Of a stretch of 64,000 nt of DNA, positions 54,749-64,000 are shown in pieces. The first letter of the stretch is position 1. Every line of letters begins with the position of its first letter. Origin of the DNA: Sphingomicrobium astaxanthinifaciens (GTDB taxonomy: Bacteria > Pseudomonadota > Alphaproteobacteria > Sphingomonadales > Sphingomonadaceae); NCBI RefSeq assembly GCF_022865105.1, contig NZ_JAKNYM010000001.1, forward strand, positions 372,001-436,000. The letters run 5' to 3'. A program made the position numbers and the translations under genes. Below the pieces are notes generated by a model. That model did not search any database. It was given only the letters and a program-made list of their open reading frames with translations, and was not told the origin of the DNA.

Positions 54749-55651
54749 CTAACGATCCCTTTCGACGGCGAAGCGGGCGATCGCGCGCAGGAGGCCGGCC
54801 TCCTCGCCATGGTGGGCGAGATGCTCGATCGCCTGGTTGGCGAGCACCTGCGCCTGTTCGCGCGCGCGGTCCTCGCCCATCAGGCTGACGAAGGTGGCCT
54901 TGCCCGCCTCCTCGTCCTTATGCAGCCGCTTGCCCGCCTTGGCCTCGTCACCCCCGACGTCGAGCAGGTCGTCGGCGATCTGGAAGGCGAGCCCGACGTT
55001 GCGCGCATAGCCGCGATAGGGGGTGCGTTCGCCCTCGAGCCGCCCGCCCAGGATGCACGCGGCCTCGATGCAATATTCGATCAGCGCGCCGGTCTTCAAT
55101 TGCTGGAGCCGGGTGATGTCGTCGAGGTCGAGGTCGCCCGCCTTCTCGGCCTCGAGGTCCATCACCTGCCCGCCCGCCATGCCCGCGGGTCCCGCCGCGC
55201 GCGCGAGTTCGGCGATGAGGTCGCAGCGGACCTTGGCATCGGGGTGGGTCGCCTCGTCGGCGAGGATGGCGAAGGCGAGGTCGTGGAGGCTGTCGCCCGC
55301 GAGCACCGCGATGGCCTCGTCATAGGCCTTGTGCAGCGTCGGCTTGCCGCGCCGCAGGTCGTCATCGTCCATGCACGGCAAGTCGTCGTGGACCAGCGAA
55401 TAGACGTGGATCGCCTCGATCGCCGCGCCGACGCGCAACGCGCGCTTCTCGTCGACCCCGAACAAACGCGCGGCGGCGCGCACCAGCAGCGGGCGCATCC
55501 GCTTGCCGCCGTCGATCGCGGCGTGGCGCATCGCGGCGTAGAGCGGGTCGCGGCTGTCGCCGGGTCGCACGAGCAACTGGTCGAAGATCGCGTCGATCGC
55601 GGCGGCGGTGTGATGCGCTTCCTCGCCGAGGCTGGAGGGGGATTGAGACAT
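54749..55651 (-). CDS. ispA: Farnesyl/geranyl diphosphate synthase (short-chain polyprenyl synthase)
   Basis: A 300-residue short-chain trans-prenyl synthase. The first Asp-rich motif is DDLPCMDDDDLRRG (with two residues between Asp pairs, typical of bacterial FPP synthase) and the second is DDLLD. GGKRMRPLL starts the substrate site. It makes FPP for quinones, carotenoids and undecaprenyl phosphate. The ATG at 55651 lies four bases after the xseB stop; an ATG at 55666 is an alternative. The xseB-ispA pair is widely conserved. Confidence 0.93.
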   Translation of the reverse strand: MSQSPSSLGEEAHHTAAAIDAIFDQLLVRPGDSRDPLYAAMRHAAIDGGKRMRPLLVRAAARLFGVDEKRALRVGAAIEAIHVYSLVHDDLPCMDDDDLRRGKPTLHKAYDEAIAVLAGDSLHDLAFAILADEATHPDAKVRCDLIAELARAAGPAGMAGGQVMDLEAEKAGDLDLDDITRLQQLKTGALIEYCIEAACILGGRLEGERTPYRGYARNVGLAFQIADDLLDVGGDEAKAGKRLHKDEEAGKATFVSLMGEDRAREQAQVLANQAIEHLAHHGEEAGLLRAIARFAVERDR

Positions 55652-55655
55652 CGGC

Positions 55656-55907
55656 TCAGCCGGCATCGAAGGGTTCGGTCCCCGCCGGCTGGCCGGCCGC
55701 GCCGCCAGTGATCTTCTCGATCCGCACGCGGGCATCGTCGAGCCGCGCCTCGCAATGTTTCTTCAGCGCCTCGCCGCGCTGGAACAGCGCGATCGAGGCG
55801 TCGAGCTGTTCCTCGCCGCTTTCGAGCTTGCGGACGATCGTCTCGAGCTCCTCGAGGGCTTCTTCGAAGGCCATGTCGGCCACCGGCTTGTGTTCGGCGT
55901 CGGTCAT
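55656..55907 (-). CDS. xseB: Exodeoxyribonuclease VII small subunit
   Basis: An 83-residue XseB, the helical small subunit that binds XseA to degrade single-stranded DNA. The family pattern is FEEALEELETIVRKLESGEEQLDASIALFQRGEALKKHCEARL over most of its length, followed by a short Gly/Pro-rich tail. An in-frame ATG at 55919 would add four residues. xseA is not in the window. Confidence 0.93.
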   Translation of the reverse strand: MTDAEHKPVADMAFEEALEELETIVRKLESGEEQLDASIALFQRGEALKKHCEARLDDARVRIEKITGGAAGQPAGTEPFDAG

Positions 55908-55939
55908 GGACGCGACCATGGCGGTTCGAGCGCCCGCGA

Positions 55940-56650
55940 TCAATGCTTGAACGGGTCCTTGATGCCGGGAACGATCTCGGGGCGGTCGTCTTCGGCCTCG
56001 CCGCTCTGCGCCTTCAGCGCGGCCTCGGCATCGGCGGCGGCCTGTTCGCGCTCCTTGCGCAGTTGCTCGATCAGCGCCTCGCGATCGTGCGACAGCGTCG
56101 GATCGGCGGCCGCCTCGGCGGTCCCCGCTTCCTTCTGCGCCTTGGCCACCGCGGCATCGAGCTCGCGCTGGGTGGTCAGCCCGAGCGTGACCGGGTCCTT
56201 GGGCTGGATGTTGGCCATGTTCCAGTGGGTGCGATCGCGGATGTTCGAGATGGTGTTGCGGGTGGTGCCGATGAGCTTGGAGATCTGGCCGTCGCTCACC
56301 TCGGGGTGGTTCTTGATGATCCACGCGATGCCGTCGGGCTTGTCCTGCCGCTTGGACACGGGCGTGTAGCGCGGCCCCTTGGTGCGGGTCATCGGGTCGG
56401 GCGCCTTGTGCATCTTGAGGTCGTAATTCTCGTCGGCCTGGCCCTTCTCGATCTCCTCGTGGGTCAGTTCGCCCGCGCGCACCGGGTCGCGCCCCGTCAG
56501 CTTGGTCGAGGCGGTCTCGTCGGCGATCGCCTGCACCTCGAGCGCGTGGAGCCCGCAGAAATCGGCGATCTGGCGGAAGCTCAGCGAGGTGTTCTCGACC
56601 AGCCAGCTGGCGGTCGCGCTGGGCATCAGGGGCTTGGGCTGTTCGGCCAT
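55940..56650 (-). CDS. Cell-cycle transcriptional regulator TrcR (DUF1013)
   Basis: A 236-residue protein of the DUF1013 family, found in alphaproteobacteria and named TrcR for its role in cell-cycle transcription. The helix-turn-helix like part is VSDGQISKLIGTTRNTISNIRDRTHWNM. The conserved beginning MPSATASWLVENTSLSFRQIADFCGLH and a C-terminal Glu/Ala-rich coiled coil are also present. With cpdR it is a second cell-cycle gene in the window. It precedes xseB-ispA-coaD and may be first in that operon. Confidence 0.9.
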   Translation of the reverse strand: MAEQPKPLMPSATASWLVENTSLSFRQIADFCGLHALEVQAIADETASTKLTGRDPVRAGELTHEEIEKGQADENYDLKMHKAPDPMTRTKGPRYTPVSKRQDKPDGIAWIIKNHPEVSDGQISKLIGTTRNTISNIRDRTHWNMANIQPKDPVTLGLTTQRELDAAVAKAQKEAGTAEAAADPTLSHDREALIEQLRKEREQAAADAEAALKAQSGEAEDDRPEIVPGIKDPFKH

Positions 56651-56665
56651 GGTCGGCTTCCTCTT

Positions 56666-56699
56666 AAAATAGAAAGGGCCGCCCCTTTTCGGAGCGGCC
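56666..56699 (-). terminator. Terminator after the quinone oxidoreductase gene
   Basis: On the minus strand GGCCGC...GCGGCC with inner pairs around GAAAA is followed by CTTTCTATTTT. It lies 47 bases past the oxidoreductase stop and just before the trcR start region, separating the two units. Confidence 0.78.
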
Positions 56700-56745
56700 G
56701 GTTATGTCGGGCAGCGATTTACGCCTTTTGGGCGCGCGGTTCAAG

Positions 56746-57735
56746 TCACGGCGTGAGCGTGATCTTGCCGACGTGCTGGCCCGCCGCCATCCGCGCATGC
56801 GCGGCCCCGACCTCGGCAAGCGCGAAATTCCGGTCCATCACGGGACGAAGCCGCCCGCCCTCGACAAACGGCCAGGCGGTGCCGCGCAATTCGTCGGCGA
56901 CCATCGTCTTGAAGCGCAGCGAGCGCGCGCGCAACGTCGAGCCAGTCAGCGTCAGGCGACGCCGCATGACCTGGACGATCGGCAGCGACGCCTCGGCGCC
57001 GCGCTGGAAGGCGATCGAGACGTGGCGCCCCTCCTCGGCCATGCAGGCGAGGTTGCGCGGCACATAGTCGCCGCCGACCATGTCGAGCACGATGTCGACC
57101 CCGCATCCCTCGGTGATGTCCTTGACGCGGTCGACGAAATCCTCGGTCCGGTAGTTGATCGCGGCGTGCGCGCCGATATCGAGCGCGGCCTCCACCTTCT
57201 CTTCCGACCCGCAGGTGACGATGATGGTGATCCCGTAGAGACGGCACAGCCTGATCGCCATCGTGCCGATCCCGCTCGTGCCCCCGTGGACGAGGACGAG
57301 ATCGCCCTCGGCCGCGAAGCCGCGCTCGAACAGGTTGATCCAGACGGTGAACAGCGTCTCGGGCAGCGCCGCCGCCTCCTCCAGCCCGAGCCGCTCGGGC
57401 ACCGGCAGCGCGGTGCCCTCGGGGAGCAGGCAATAGTCGGCATAAGCGCCGCCAGCGACCAAGCCGCAGACCCGCGTGCCGACCGGCGTCTCGCACCCCG
57501 CGCCGCGCGCGACCACTTCGCCCGCCAGCTCGAGCCCGAGCACGTCGCTCGCGCCCTCGGGGGGCGGATAGACCCCCTTGACCTGGAGCAGGTCGGGCCG
57601 GTTGACCCCCGCGGCGGCGACCTTGACCAGCAACTCGCCGCGCCCGGGTCGGGGCAGCGGGCGCTCGACCAGTTCCAGCTGGCCCGGCTCGGGGCTTACC
57701 ACGCAACGCATCGTCTCGGGCAGGTCACTCGCCAT
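56746..57735 (-). CDS. NAD(P)H quinone oxidoreductase (zeta-crystallin-like, MDR family)
   Basis: A 329-residue medium-chain dehydrogenase/reductase without the zinc ligands. The GroES-like N-terminal domain has AAAGVNRPDLLQVKGVYPPPEGASDVLGLELAG, the signature of the PIG3/quinone oxidoreductase group, and the nucleotide fold has VHGGTSGIGTMAIRL. It reduces quinones or enones with NADPH. The ATG at 57735 is preferred to a GTG two codons earlier. It is divergent from the DUF1192 gene (68-base gap) and followed by a terminator. Confidence 0.9.
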   Translation of the reverse strand: MASDLPETMRCVVSPEPGQLELVERPLPRPGRGELLVKVAAAGVNRPDLLQVKGVYPPPEGASDVLGLELAGEVVARGAGCETPVGTRVCGLVAGGAYADYCLLPEGTALPVPERLGLEEAAALPETLFTVWINLFERGFAAEGDLVLVHGGTSGIGTMAIRLCRLYGITIIVTCGSEEKVEAALDIGAHAAINYRTEDFVDRVKDITEGCGVDIVLDMVGGDYVPRNLACMAEEGRHVSIAFQRGAEASLPIVQVMRRRLTLTGSTLRARSLRFKTMVADELRGTAWPFVEGGRLRPVMDRNFALAEVGAAHARMAAGQHVGKITLTP

Positions 57736-57803
57736 CGTCACACCCCCAAAATGGCCTGAGTCGCCTTATTGACAGCGCGGACGCGGGGGTCAACGCTAGG
57801 CTG

Positions 57804-57998
57804 ATGGACGATGAAGACGATTTCCAGCCGGGTGAGCCGATCGTCGAGCTGGCGCGCGAGGATCTCGACCCCCTGAGCGTCGAGGAGCTCGATGCCCGGA
57901 TCCGCCGCCTCGAGGCCGAGATCGAGCGCGTCAAGGCGCACAAGGCGGGCAAGACCGGCCACATGTCGGCCGCCGACGCGCTGTTCGCGAAGCGATGA
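57804..57998 (+). CDS. DUF1192-family small protein
   Basis: A 64-residue acidic, helical protein typical of DUF1192, alphaproteobacterial and of unknown function. The conserved core DPLSVEELDARIRRLEAEIERVKAH forms a coiled coil, and the C-terminal SAADALFAKR is also characteristic. It lies 74 bases before clpA; co-transcription is possible. Confidence 0.88.
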   Translation: MDDEDDFQPGEPIVELAREDLDPLSVEELDARIRRLEAEIERVKAHKAGKTGHMSAADALFAKR

Positions 57999-58072
57999 TG
58001 CCGCCGTGCGCGCCCCGCCCTTGAACCCCCTCCCCCACGTCCCGATGTTGGTCGGGTAAGGAGAAGAATTTC

Positions 58073-60442
<2,370 letters not shown>

Positions 60443-60483
60443 TCGCCCACGCTTCGCCTTCCCAAATCGCGGCGACGGGCTAT

Positions 60484-60519
60484 GGTCGGGTCACACCATC
60501 AGATCGGAGTGACCCGACC
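60484..60519 (+). promoter_or_regulatory. Perfect 11-bp inverted repeat overlapping the M28 peptidase translation start
   Basis: GGTCGGGTCAC (60484-60494) and GTGACCCGACC (60509-60519) are exact complements with a 14-base spacer, ending one base before the ATG at 60521. The only good ribosome binding site (CGGAG, 60505-60509) lies in the loop and at the edge of the right arm. As RNA this would be a stable hairpin controlling access to the start; as DNA it could be an operator. No T-tract follows, so it is not a terminator. Confidence 0.65.
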
Positions 60520-60520
60520 C

Positions 60521-62173
60521 ATGACCCGTTTGCTTCTCGGCGCCTCGGCGCTGGCCCTCCTCTCCAGCCCCGCGCTGGCCCATGACCCCGACTTCTCGGC
60601 CGAGCGGCTGTCGACCCATGTCCGCACCCTGTCGGACGACTGGTTCGAGGGCCGCGCGCCGGGCACCCCGGGCGAGGACAAGACGGTCGCCTATCTGACG
60701 GGGGCCTTTGCCACCGCAGGGCTCGAGCCGGGCGGCGACCTTCGCGCCGACGGCACCCGCAAGTGGACGCAGGACGTCGTGCTGGCACGCTCGACCATGG
60801 TCGATGAGCCGCTGCTGGCGATGACGATCGGCGGCGAACGGGTCGAGCTGGCGCAAAACGAGGACCTCGCGGTGCGCGCGCCGATCAACGGCGATGCGCA
60901 TGTCGAGCTGCAAGACATCGAACTGGTGTTCGTGGGCTACGGCACCCATGCGCCCGAACGCGGCTGGTCCGACTACAAGGACCAGGACCTTGCGGGCAAG
61001 GTGCTCGTCATGCTCGTCAATGACCCCGATTTCGAGGGCGGCGAGGGCGATTTCGGCGGCAAGGAAATGACCTATTACGGCCGCTGGACCTATAAATATG
61101 AAGAAGCCGCGCGGCGCGGCGCGGCGGGGGTGCTGGTGATCCACGACGAAGCCCCCGCGAGCTACCCGTGGGGGGTCGTCGCCAACGGCAACGACCAGAC
61201 CTTCGACATCGTCCGCGAGGACCCGAAGGCGGCGCATTCGGGGCTGCAGGGCTGGATGCACCTCGACCTCGCCGAGCGGCTCTTCGCCGCGGCGGGCTCG
61301 AGCTATGCGGCGGCCAAGGCGGCGGCGCAGCGCAAGGATTTCGCGCCGATGCCGATGGGCGCGACGATCGACGCCACGCTGCTGGCGCGGCAGGAGCGGA
61401 TCGCGGCCAAGAACGTGGTCGGCATCCTGCCGGGCCGCGAGCGCCCCGACGAATATGTCATCTATACCGCGCACCACGACCATCTCGGGCTCGTCGAGGA
61501 CCCCGCCGAGCACGGCGATGCGGTCTATAATGGCGCGCTCGACAATGCGACCGGCACCGCCGCGCTGATCGAACAGGCGCGCGCCTTCGCCGACAAGGGC
61601 GGCGCCGAGCGCAGCCTCGTCTTCCTCGCCGTGGGCGCCGAGGAAAAGGGGCTGCTGGGCTCCAAATATTATGCCGCCAACCCGCTCTACCCGCTCGAGA
61701 AGACGGTCGGGGTCATCAACACCGACAGCCTCGGGGTGTTCGGCCCGGCGAGCGATTTTTCGATCAGCGGGACCGCGCGGCTCGGGCTGCTCGACCTCCT
61801 GATCGAGAAGGGCAGCGCGCTTGGGCGCAGCTTCGCGCCCGACCCGCGTCCCGAGGCGGGAGGCTTCTTCCGCTCCGACCATTTCGCCTTCGCGCAGGTC
61901 GGCGTGCCCGCGGTGAGCTTCCGCTCGGGCCAGCAGCTGACCGAGGGCGGCGCCGAGCGCGCGAGCGAGCTGGCGCGCGAATATGTCGCCAACCACTATC
62001 ACCAGGCGAGCGATGAATGGTCGCCCGACTGGCGCTTCGATGGCATCGTCGCCGACCTCACCCTCCTTCACCGCGTCGGCGAAGCGCTCGCCGGGGGCGC
62101 GATGTGGCCCAACTGGGCGGAGGGGAGCGAATTCAAGGCGCTGCGCGATGCCAGCGCGGACCAGCGCGACTGA
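60521..62173 (+). CDS. Exported M28-family metallopeptidase with PA domain
   Basis: A 550-residue zinc aminopeptidase-like enzyme. The signal peptide MTRLLLGASALALLSSPALA is clear. A PA-type insert (~125-235, VFVGYGTHAPERGWSDYKDQDLAGKVLVMLVND) precedes the catalytic core. Zinc ligands are in AHHDHLG (His, Asp), GALDNATG (Asp), AEEKGLLG (Glu pair), NTDSLG (Asp) and FRSDHFAF (His). It should free N-terminal amino acids from peptides in the periplasm or outside. The 11-bp inverted repeat before the ATG may regulate it. Confidence 0.9.
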   Translation: MTRLLLGASALALLSSPALAHDPDFSAERLSTHVRTLSDDWFEGRAPGTPGEDKTVAYLTGAFATAGLEPGGDLRADGTRKWTQDVVLARSTMVDEPLLAMTIGGERVELAQNEDLAVRAPINGDAHVELQDIELVFVGYGTHAPERGWSDYKDQDLAGKVLVMLVNDPDFEGGEGDFGGKEMTYYGRWTYKYEEAARRGAAGVLVIHDEAPASYPWGVVANGNDQTFDIVREDPKAAHSGLQGWMHLDLAERLFAAAGSSYAAAKAAAQRKDFAPMPMGATIDATLLARQERIAAKNVVGILPGRERPDEYVIYTAHHDHLGLVEDPAEHGDAVYNGALDNATGTAALIEQARAFADKGGAERSLVFLAVGAEEKGLLGSKYYAANPLYPLEKTVGVINTDSLGVFGPASDFSISGTARLGLLDLLIEKGSALGRSFAPDPRPEAGGFFRSDHFAFAQVGVPAVSFRSGQQLTEGGAERASELAREYVANHYHQASDEWSPDWRFDGIVADLTLLHRVGEALAGGAMWPNWAEGSEFKALRDASADQRD

Positions 62174-62200
62174 ACAGCGCGCCTAGCCGGGAGACCCTCC

Positions 62201-62830
62201 ATGACCCTCCTTTTCTATACCAACCCGAAGAGCCGCGGGCAGATCGCGCGCTGGGCGCTGCACGAGGTCGGTGCCGACTATGAGCAGCGGATCGTGGCCT
62301 ATGGCGAGGAGATGAAGGGGGCGTATCAACGCACGGTCAACCCAATGGGCAAGGTCCCGGCGATCGACCATGACGGGCAGGTCGTCACCGAATGCGCGGC
62401 GATCTGCCACTATCTTGCGGAGACGCACCCGCAGGCCGGGCTCCTGCCCACCGCGCAGGAACGGGCCGCCTATTTTCGCTGGCTGTTCTTTGCCGCCGGC
62501 CCGCTCGAGCAGGCGGTGACCAACCGCTCGATGGGCTATGCGCCGCCCGAGGACCCGTCCAAGCAGGGCATGCTCGGCTATGGCGACTTCGAGCTGACGA
62601 TGGACGTGCTCGAGGGCTGGCTCGCCGCGCACGACCATGTGTGCGGCGAGCGCTTCACCATGGCCGACGTCTATCTCGGCAGCCACGTGGCCTGGGGGCT
62701 GCAGTTCGGCACCATGCCCGAACGCGAGGCCTTCCGGGACTATGCCGACCGGCTGACCGCGCGCGCCGCCTGGAAGGAAGCGAAGGCGATCGACCTTGAA
62801 CTGATCGAGCAGTCGCCGACCCCCGGCTGA
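62201..62830 (+). CDS. Glutathione S-transferase family protein
   Basis: A 209-residue GST. The thioredoxin-like N-terminal domain has FYTNPKSRGQIARWAL (the catalytic residue is probably Ser or Tyr here), the conserved cis-Pro in GKVPAID and the glutathione-binding VVTECAAICHYL. The all-helical C-terminal domain carries MADVYLGSHV, with the N-capping box of GSTs. It follows the M28 gene by 27 bases on the same strand. The substrate is unknown. Confidence 0.9.
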   Translation: MTLLFYTNPKSRGQIARWALHEVGADYEQRIVAYGEEMKGAYQRTVNPMGKVPAIDHDGQVVTECAAICHYLAETHPQAGLLPTAQERAAYFRWLFFAAGPLEQAVTNRSMGYAPPEDPSKQGMLGYGDFELTMDVLEGWLAAHDHVCGERFTMADVYLGSHVAWGLQFGTMPEREAFRDYADRLTARAAWKEAKAIDLELIEQSPTPG

Positions 62831-62858
62831 CCGGGCGGCGGCGCCGCGAGATACGCCC

Positions 62859-62892
62859 AAAAAAAATGGCCCGGCGCGTCGCGCCGGGCCAT
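62859..62892 (-). terminator. Terminator of the Bax inhibitor-1 family gene
   Basis: A perfect palindrome (ATGGCCCGGCGC arms with a three-base loop) is preceded on the plus strand by eight A, so on the minus strand a 12-bp stem is followed by eight T. It lies 24 bases past the stop of the gene at 62916. It is one of the clearest terminators of the window. Confidence 0.93.
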
Positions 62893-62915
62893 CGTTCGTT
62901 CCGGGATCGGAAATC

Positions 62916-63659
62916 CTATTCCTGGCTGCCCATGAAGCTGAGCAGGAACTGGAACATGTTGATGAAGTCGAGATACAGGTTGAGCGCACCCATGATGATC
63001 GCGCGCTGCATGAGATTGGCGTCGCGCGCGACATAATTGTAGATGCTCTTGATCTTCTGCGTGTCGTAGGCCGTGAGGCCGGCGAAGATCAGGACACCGA
63101 TCGCGCTGATCGCGAGGCTCATCGCCCCCGACTGGAAGACGAAGGCGTTGAGCAGCATGGCGACCAGCAGCCCGACGACCCCCATGATGAGGAAGGTGCC
63201 CCAGCCGCTGAGGTCCTTCTTGGTGGTATAACCCCACAGCGACAGCCCCGCGAAGGCAGCGGTTACCGCGAAGAAGGTCTGCGCGATCGAGATGCCGGTG
63301 TAGCGCAGGAAGATGGTGCTCATCGACAGCCCCATCAGCGTGGCGAAACCCCAGAACATCAGTTGGAGCGTGCCGGTCGACATGCGGTTCTGCCCGAAGC
63401 TCATCGCGAAGATGATGGCGAGCGGGGAGAGGATGATGACCCAAGGCAGGATCCCCCCACCCATGAACACGCTCGCCGCCATGCCGGAGCTGTAGAACAG
63501 CATCGCCACGATGCCGGTCAGCAGGACGCCCGAGGCCATGTAATTGTACACGCTGAGCATATACTTGCGCAGCCCCGCGTCGCGCGCGGCGCGCGGAACG
63601 CTCGTTGTCGCGGCGGGGTCGAACCCCATGCGCGTGCGCTCGTCGAACTGGTTTGCCAT
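62916..63659 (-). CDS. Bax inhibitor-1/YccA family membrane protein
   Basis: A 247-residue protein with about seven membrane helices after a 50-residue cytoplasmic N-terminus. Family blocks are LRKYMLSVYNYMASGVLLTGIVAML, GLSMSTIFLRYTG, and LTAYDTQKIKSIY with the Asp of the proton/calcium-sensing pair, then ALNLYLDFINMFQFLL. It matches the alphaproteobacterial BI-1 proteins. The ATG at 63659 follows AGAGGAGAAAGA; an in-frame extension upstream lacks family sequence. Confidence 0.93.
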   Translation of the reverse strand: MANQFDERTRMGFDPAATTSVPRAARDAGLRKYMLSVYNYMASGVLLTGIVAMLFYSSGMAASVFMGGGILPWVIILSPLAIIFAMSFGQNRMSTGTLQLMFWGFATLMGLSMSTIFLRYTGISIAQTFFAVTAAFAGLSLWGYTTKKDLSGWGTFLIMGVVGLLVAMLLNAFVFQSGAMSLAISAIGVLIFAGLTAYDTQKIKSIYNYVARDANLMQRAIIMGALNLYLDFINMFQFLLSFMGSQE

Positions 63660-63792
63660 TCTTTCTCCTCTCCGCCTTCCCTTAAGAAGGCTGAACATGT
63701 CGAACTCGTGCGGTGAATATCGTGGGTGAGCGCGCCGATTTCAAGCAAAAGCGGTCGCGCCGCGCCTCGGTTCTCGACTAGGGGAGGAAAGC

Positions 63793-64000
63793 ATGCACCG
63801 CCTGTTCGTCGCCCTGCCCCTGCCCGACACGCTGGTCGAGGCACTCGCCCCGGCGATGGAGGGCGGTCCCGAGGGATTGCGCTGGGTCCCCGAAGACCAT
63901 CTCCACTGCACGCTGCGTTTCATCGGCGAGGTCGAGCGGCCGCTCGCCGAGATGGCCGCCGGGGCGCTGGTCGATATCGTCGCGGCGCCGCTCGAGGTGC
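63793..64000 (+). CDS. thpR: RNA 2',3'-cyclic phosphodiesterase (partial, right edge)
   Basis: The first 69 residues of a 2H phosphoesterase (ThpR, formerly LigT). The N-terminus MHRLFVALPLPDTL and the first HxTx motif in LHCTLRFIGEV, which carries a catalytic His, are present; the second lies beyond the window. It opens 2',3'-cyclic phosphate RNA ends. GGGGAGGAAAGC before the ATG is a strong ribosome binding site. Confidence 0.9.
   Translation, partial: MHRLFVALPLPDTLVEALAPAMEGGPEGLRWVPEDHLHCTLRFIGEVERPLAEMAAGALVDIVAAPLEV

Overview
The window is a GC-rich, gene-dense chromosomal segment from an alphaproteobacterium, most probably of the order Sphingomonadales. The basis for this is gene content: a CpdR-type cell-cycle receiver, a TrcR/DUF1013 protein, a SapC-family protein, an intracellular PhaZ, a TonB-ExbB-ExbD-ExbD cluster, a CpaF ATPase and an ATP synthase operon with a very short epsilon subunit. 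No insertion sequence, prophage, CRISPR array or rRNA operon is visible. One tRNA gene (tRNA-Val, anticodon GAC) is present. Both edges cut genes: the 3' part of a topoisomerase IB gene at the left and the 5' part of a thpR-like gene at the right.

Left part (1-12.6 kb): topoisomerase IB (partial), an MscS channel, a MaoC hydratase-thiolase pair, an exported amidohydrolase, a DUF4126 membrane protein, a periplasmic protein with a TonB-like C-terminal domain, PhaZ, an MsbA-like ABC exporter, and a coupled pair of a Tat-exported MsrB and a DipZ-type CcdA-thioredoxin fusion that looks like a periplasmic methionine sulfoxide repair unit. From 12.9 to 15.5 kb lies the TonB energy-transduction operon (tonB, exbB, exbD, exbD), closed by a clear terminator. 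From 15.7 to 19.3 kb there is a pterin pair (folB with a pteridine-reductase-like SDR) and a translationally coupled DUF1285-NUDIX-CCA transferase operon.

Middle part (19.3-37.5 kb): an ECF sigma factor coupled to a small membrane protein (possible anti-sigma), two tandem PilZ proteins behind an EAL phosphodiesterase with a degenerate GGDEF motif, parC, a DUF2939 protein, purC-priA, an FeS (6-4) photolyase, a sulfotransferase, an Ogt-type alkyltransferase, and the atpHAGDC operon.

Right part (37.6-64 kb): a lone cpaF, a lipoprotein-like SAM-methyltransferase-fold protein, a DksA-like zinc finger, a single-domain receiver, a sulfur module (persulfide-dioxygenase-like MBL protein, two half-size YeeE/YedE proteins, TauE), tRNA-Val, cpdR, an N-formylglutamate amidohydrolase, sapC, a DEAD-box helicase, a polytopic membrane protein, tgt and queA (queuosine), a DUF481 protein, a BON-LysM protein, cyclophilin, coaD, ispA-xseB, trcR, a quinone oxidoreductase, a DUF1192 protein, clpA with a Lys/Ala/Pro tail, an M28 peptidase preceded by a perfect 11-bp inverted repeat, a GST and a Bax-inhibitor-1 protein.

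Most of the window is ordinary core genome. The parts that deserve a second look are the MsrB-DipZ pair, the FolB-pteridine-reductase pair, the ECF-membrane protein pair, the split thiosulfate-transporter-like module with its repeat promoter, the hairpin over the M28 peptidase start, and convergent gene pairs that share the palindrome CTAG as both stop codons.
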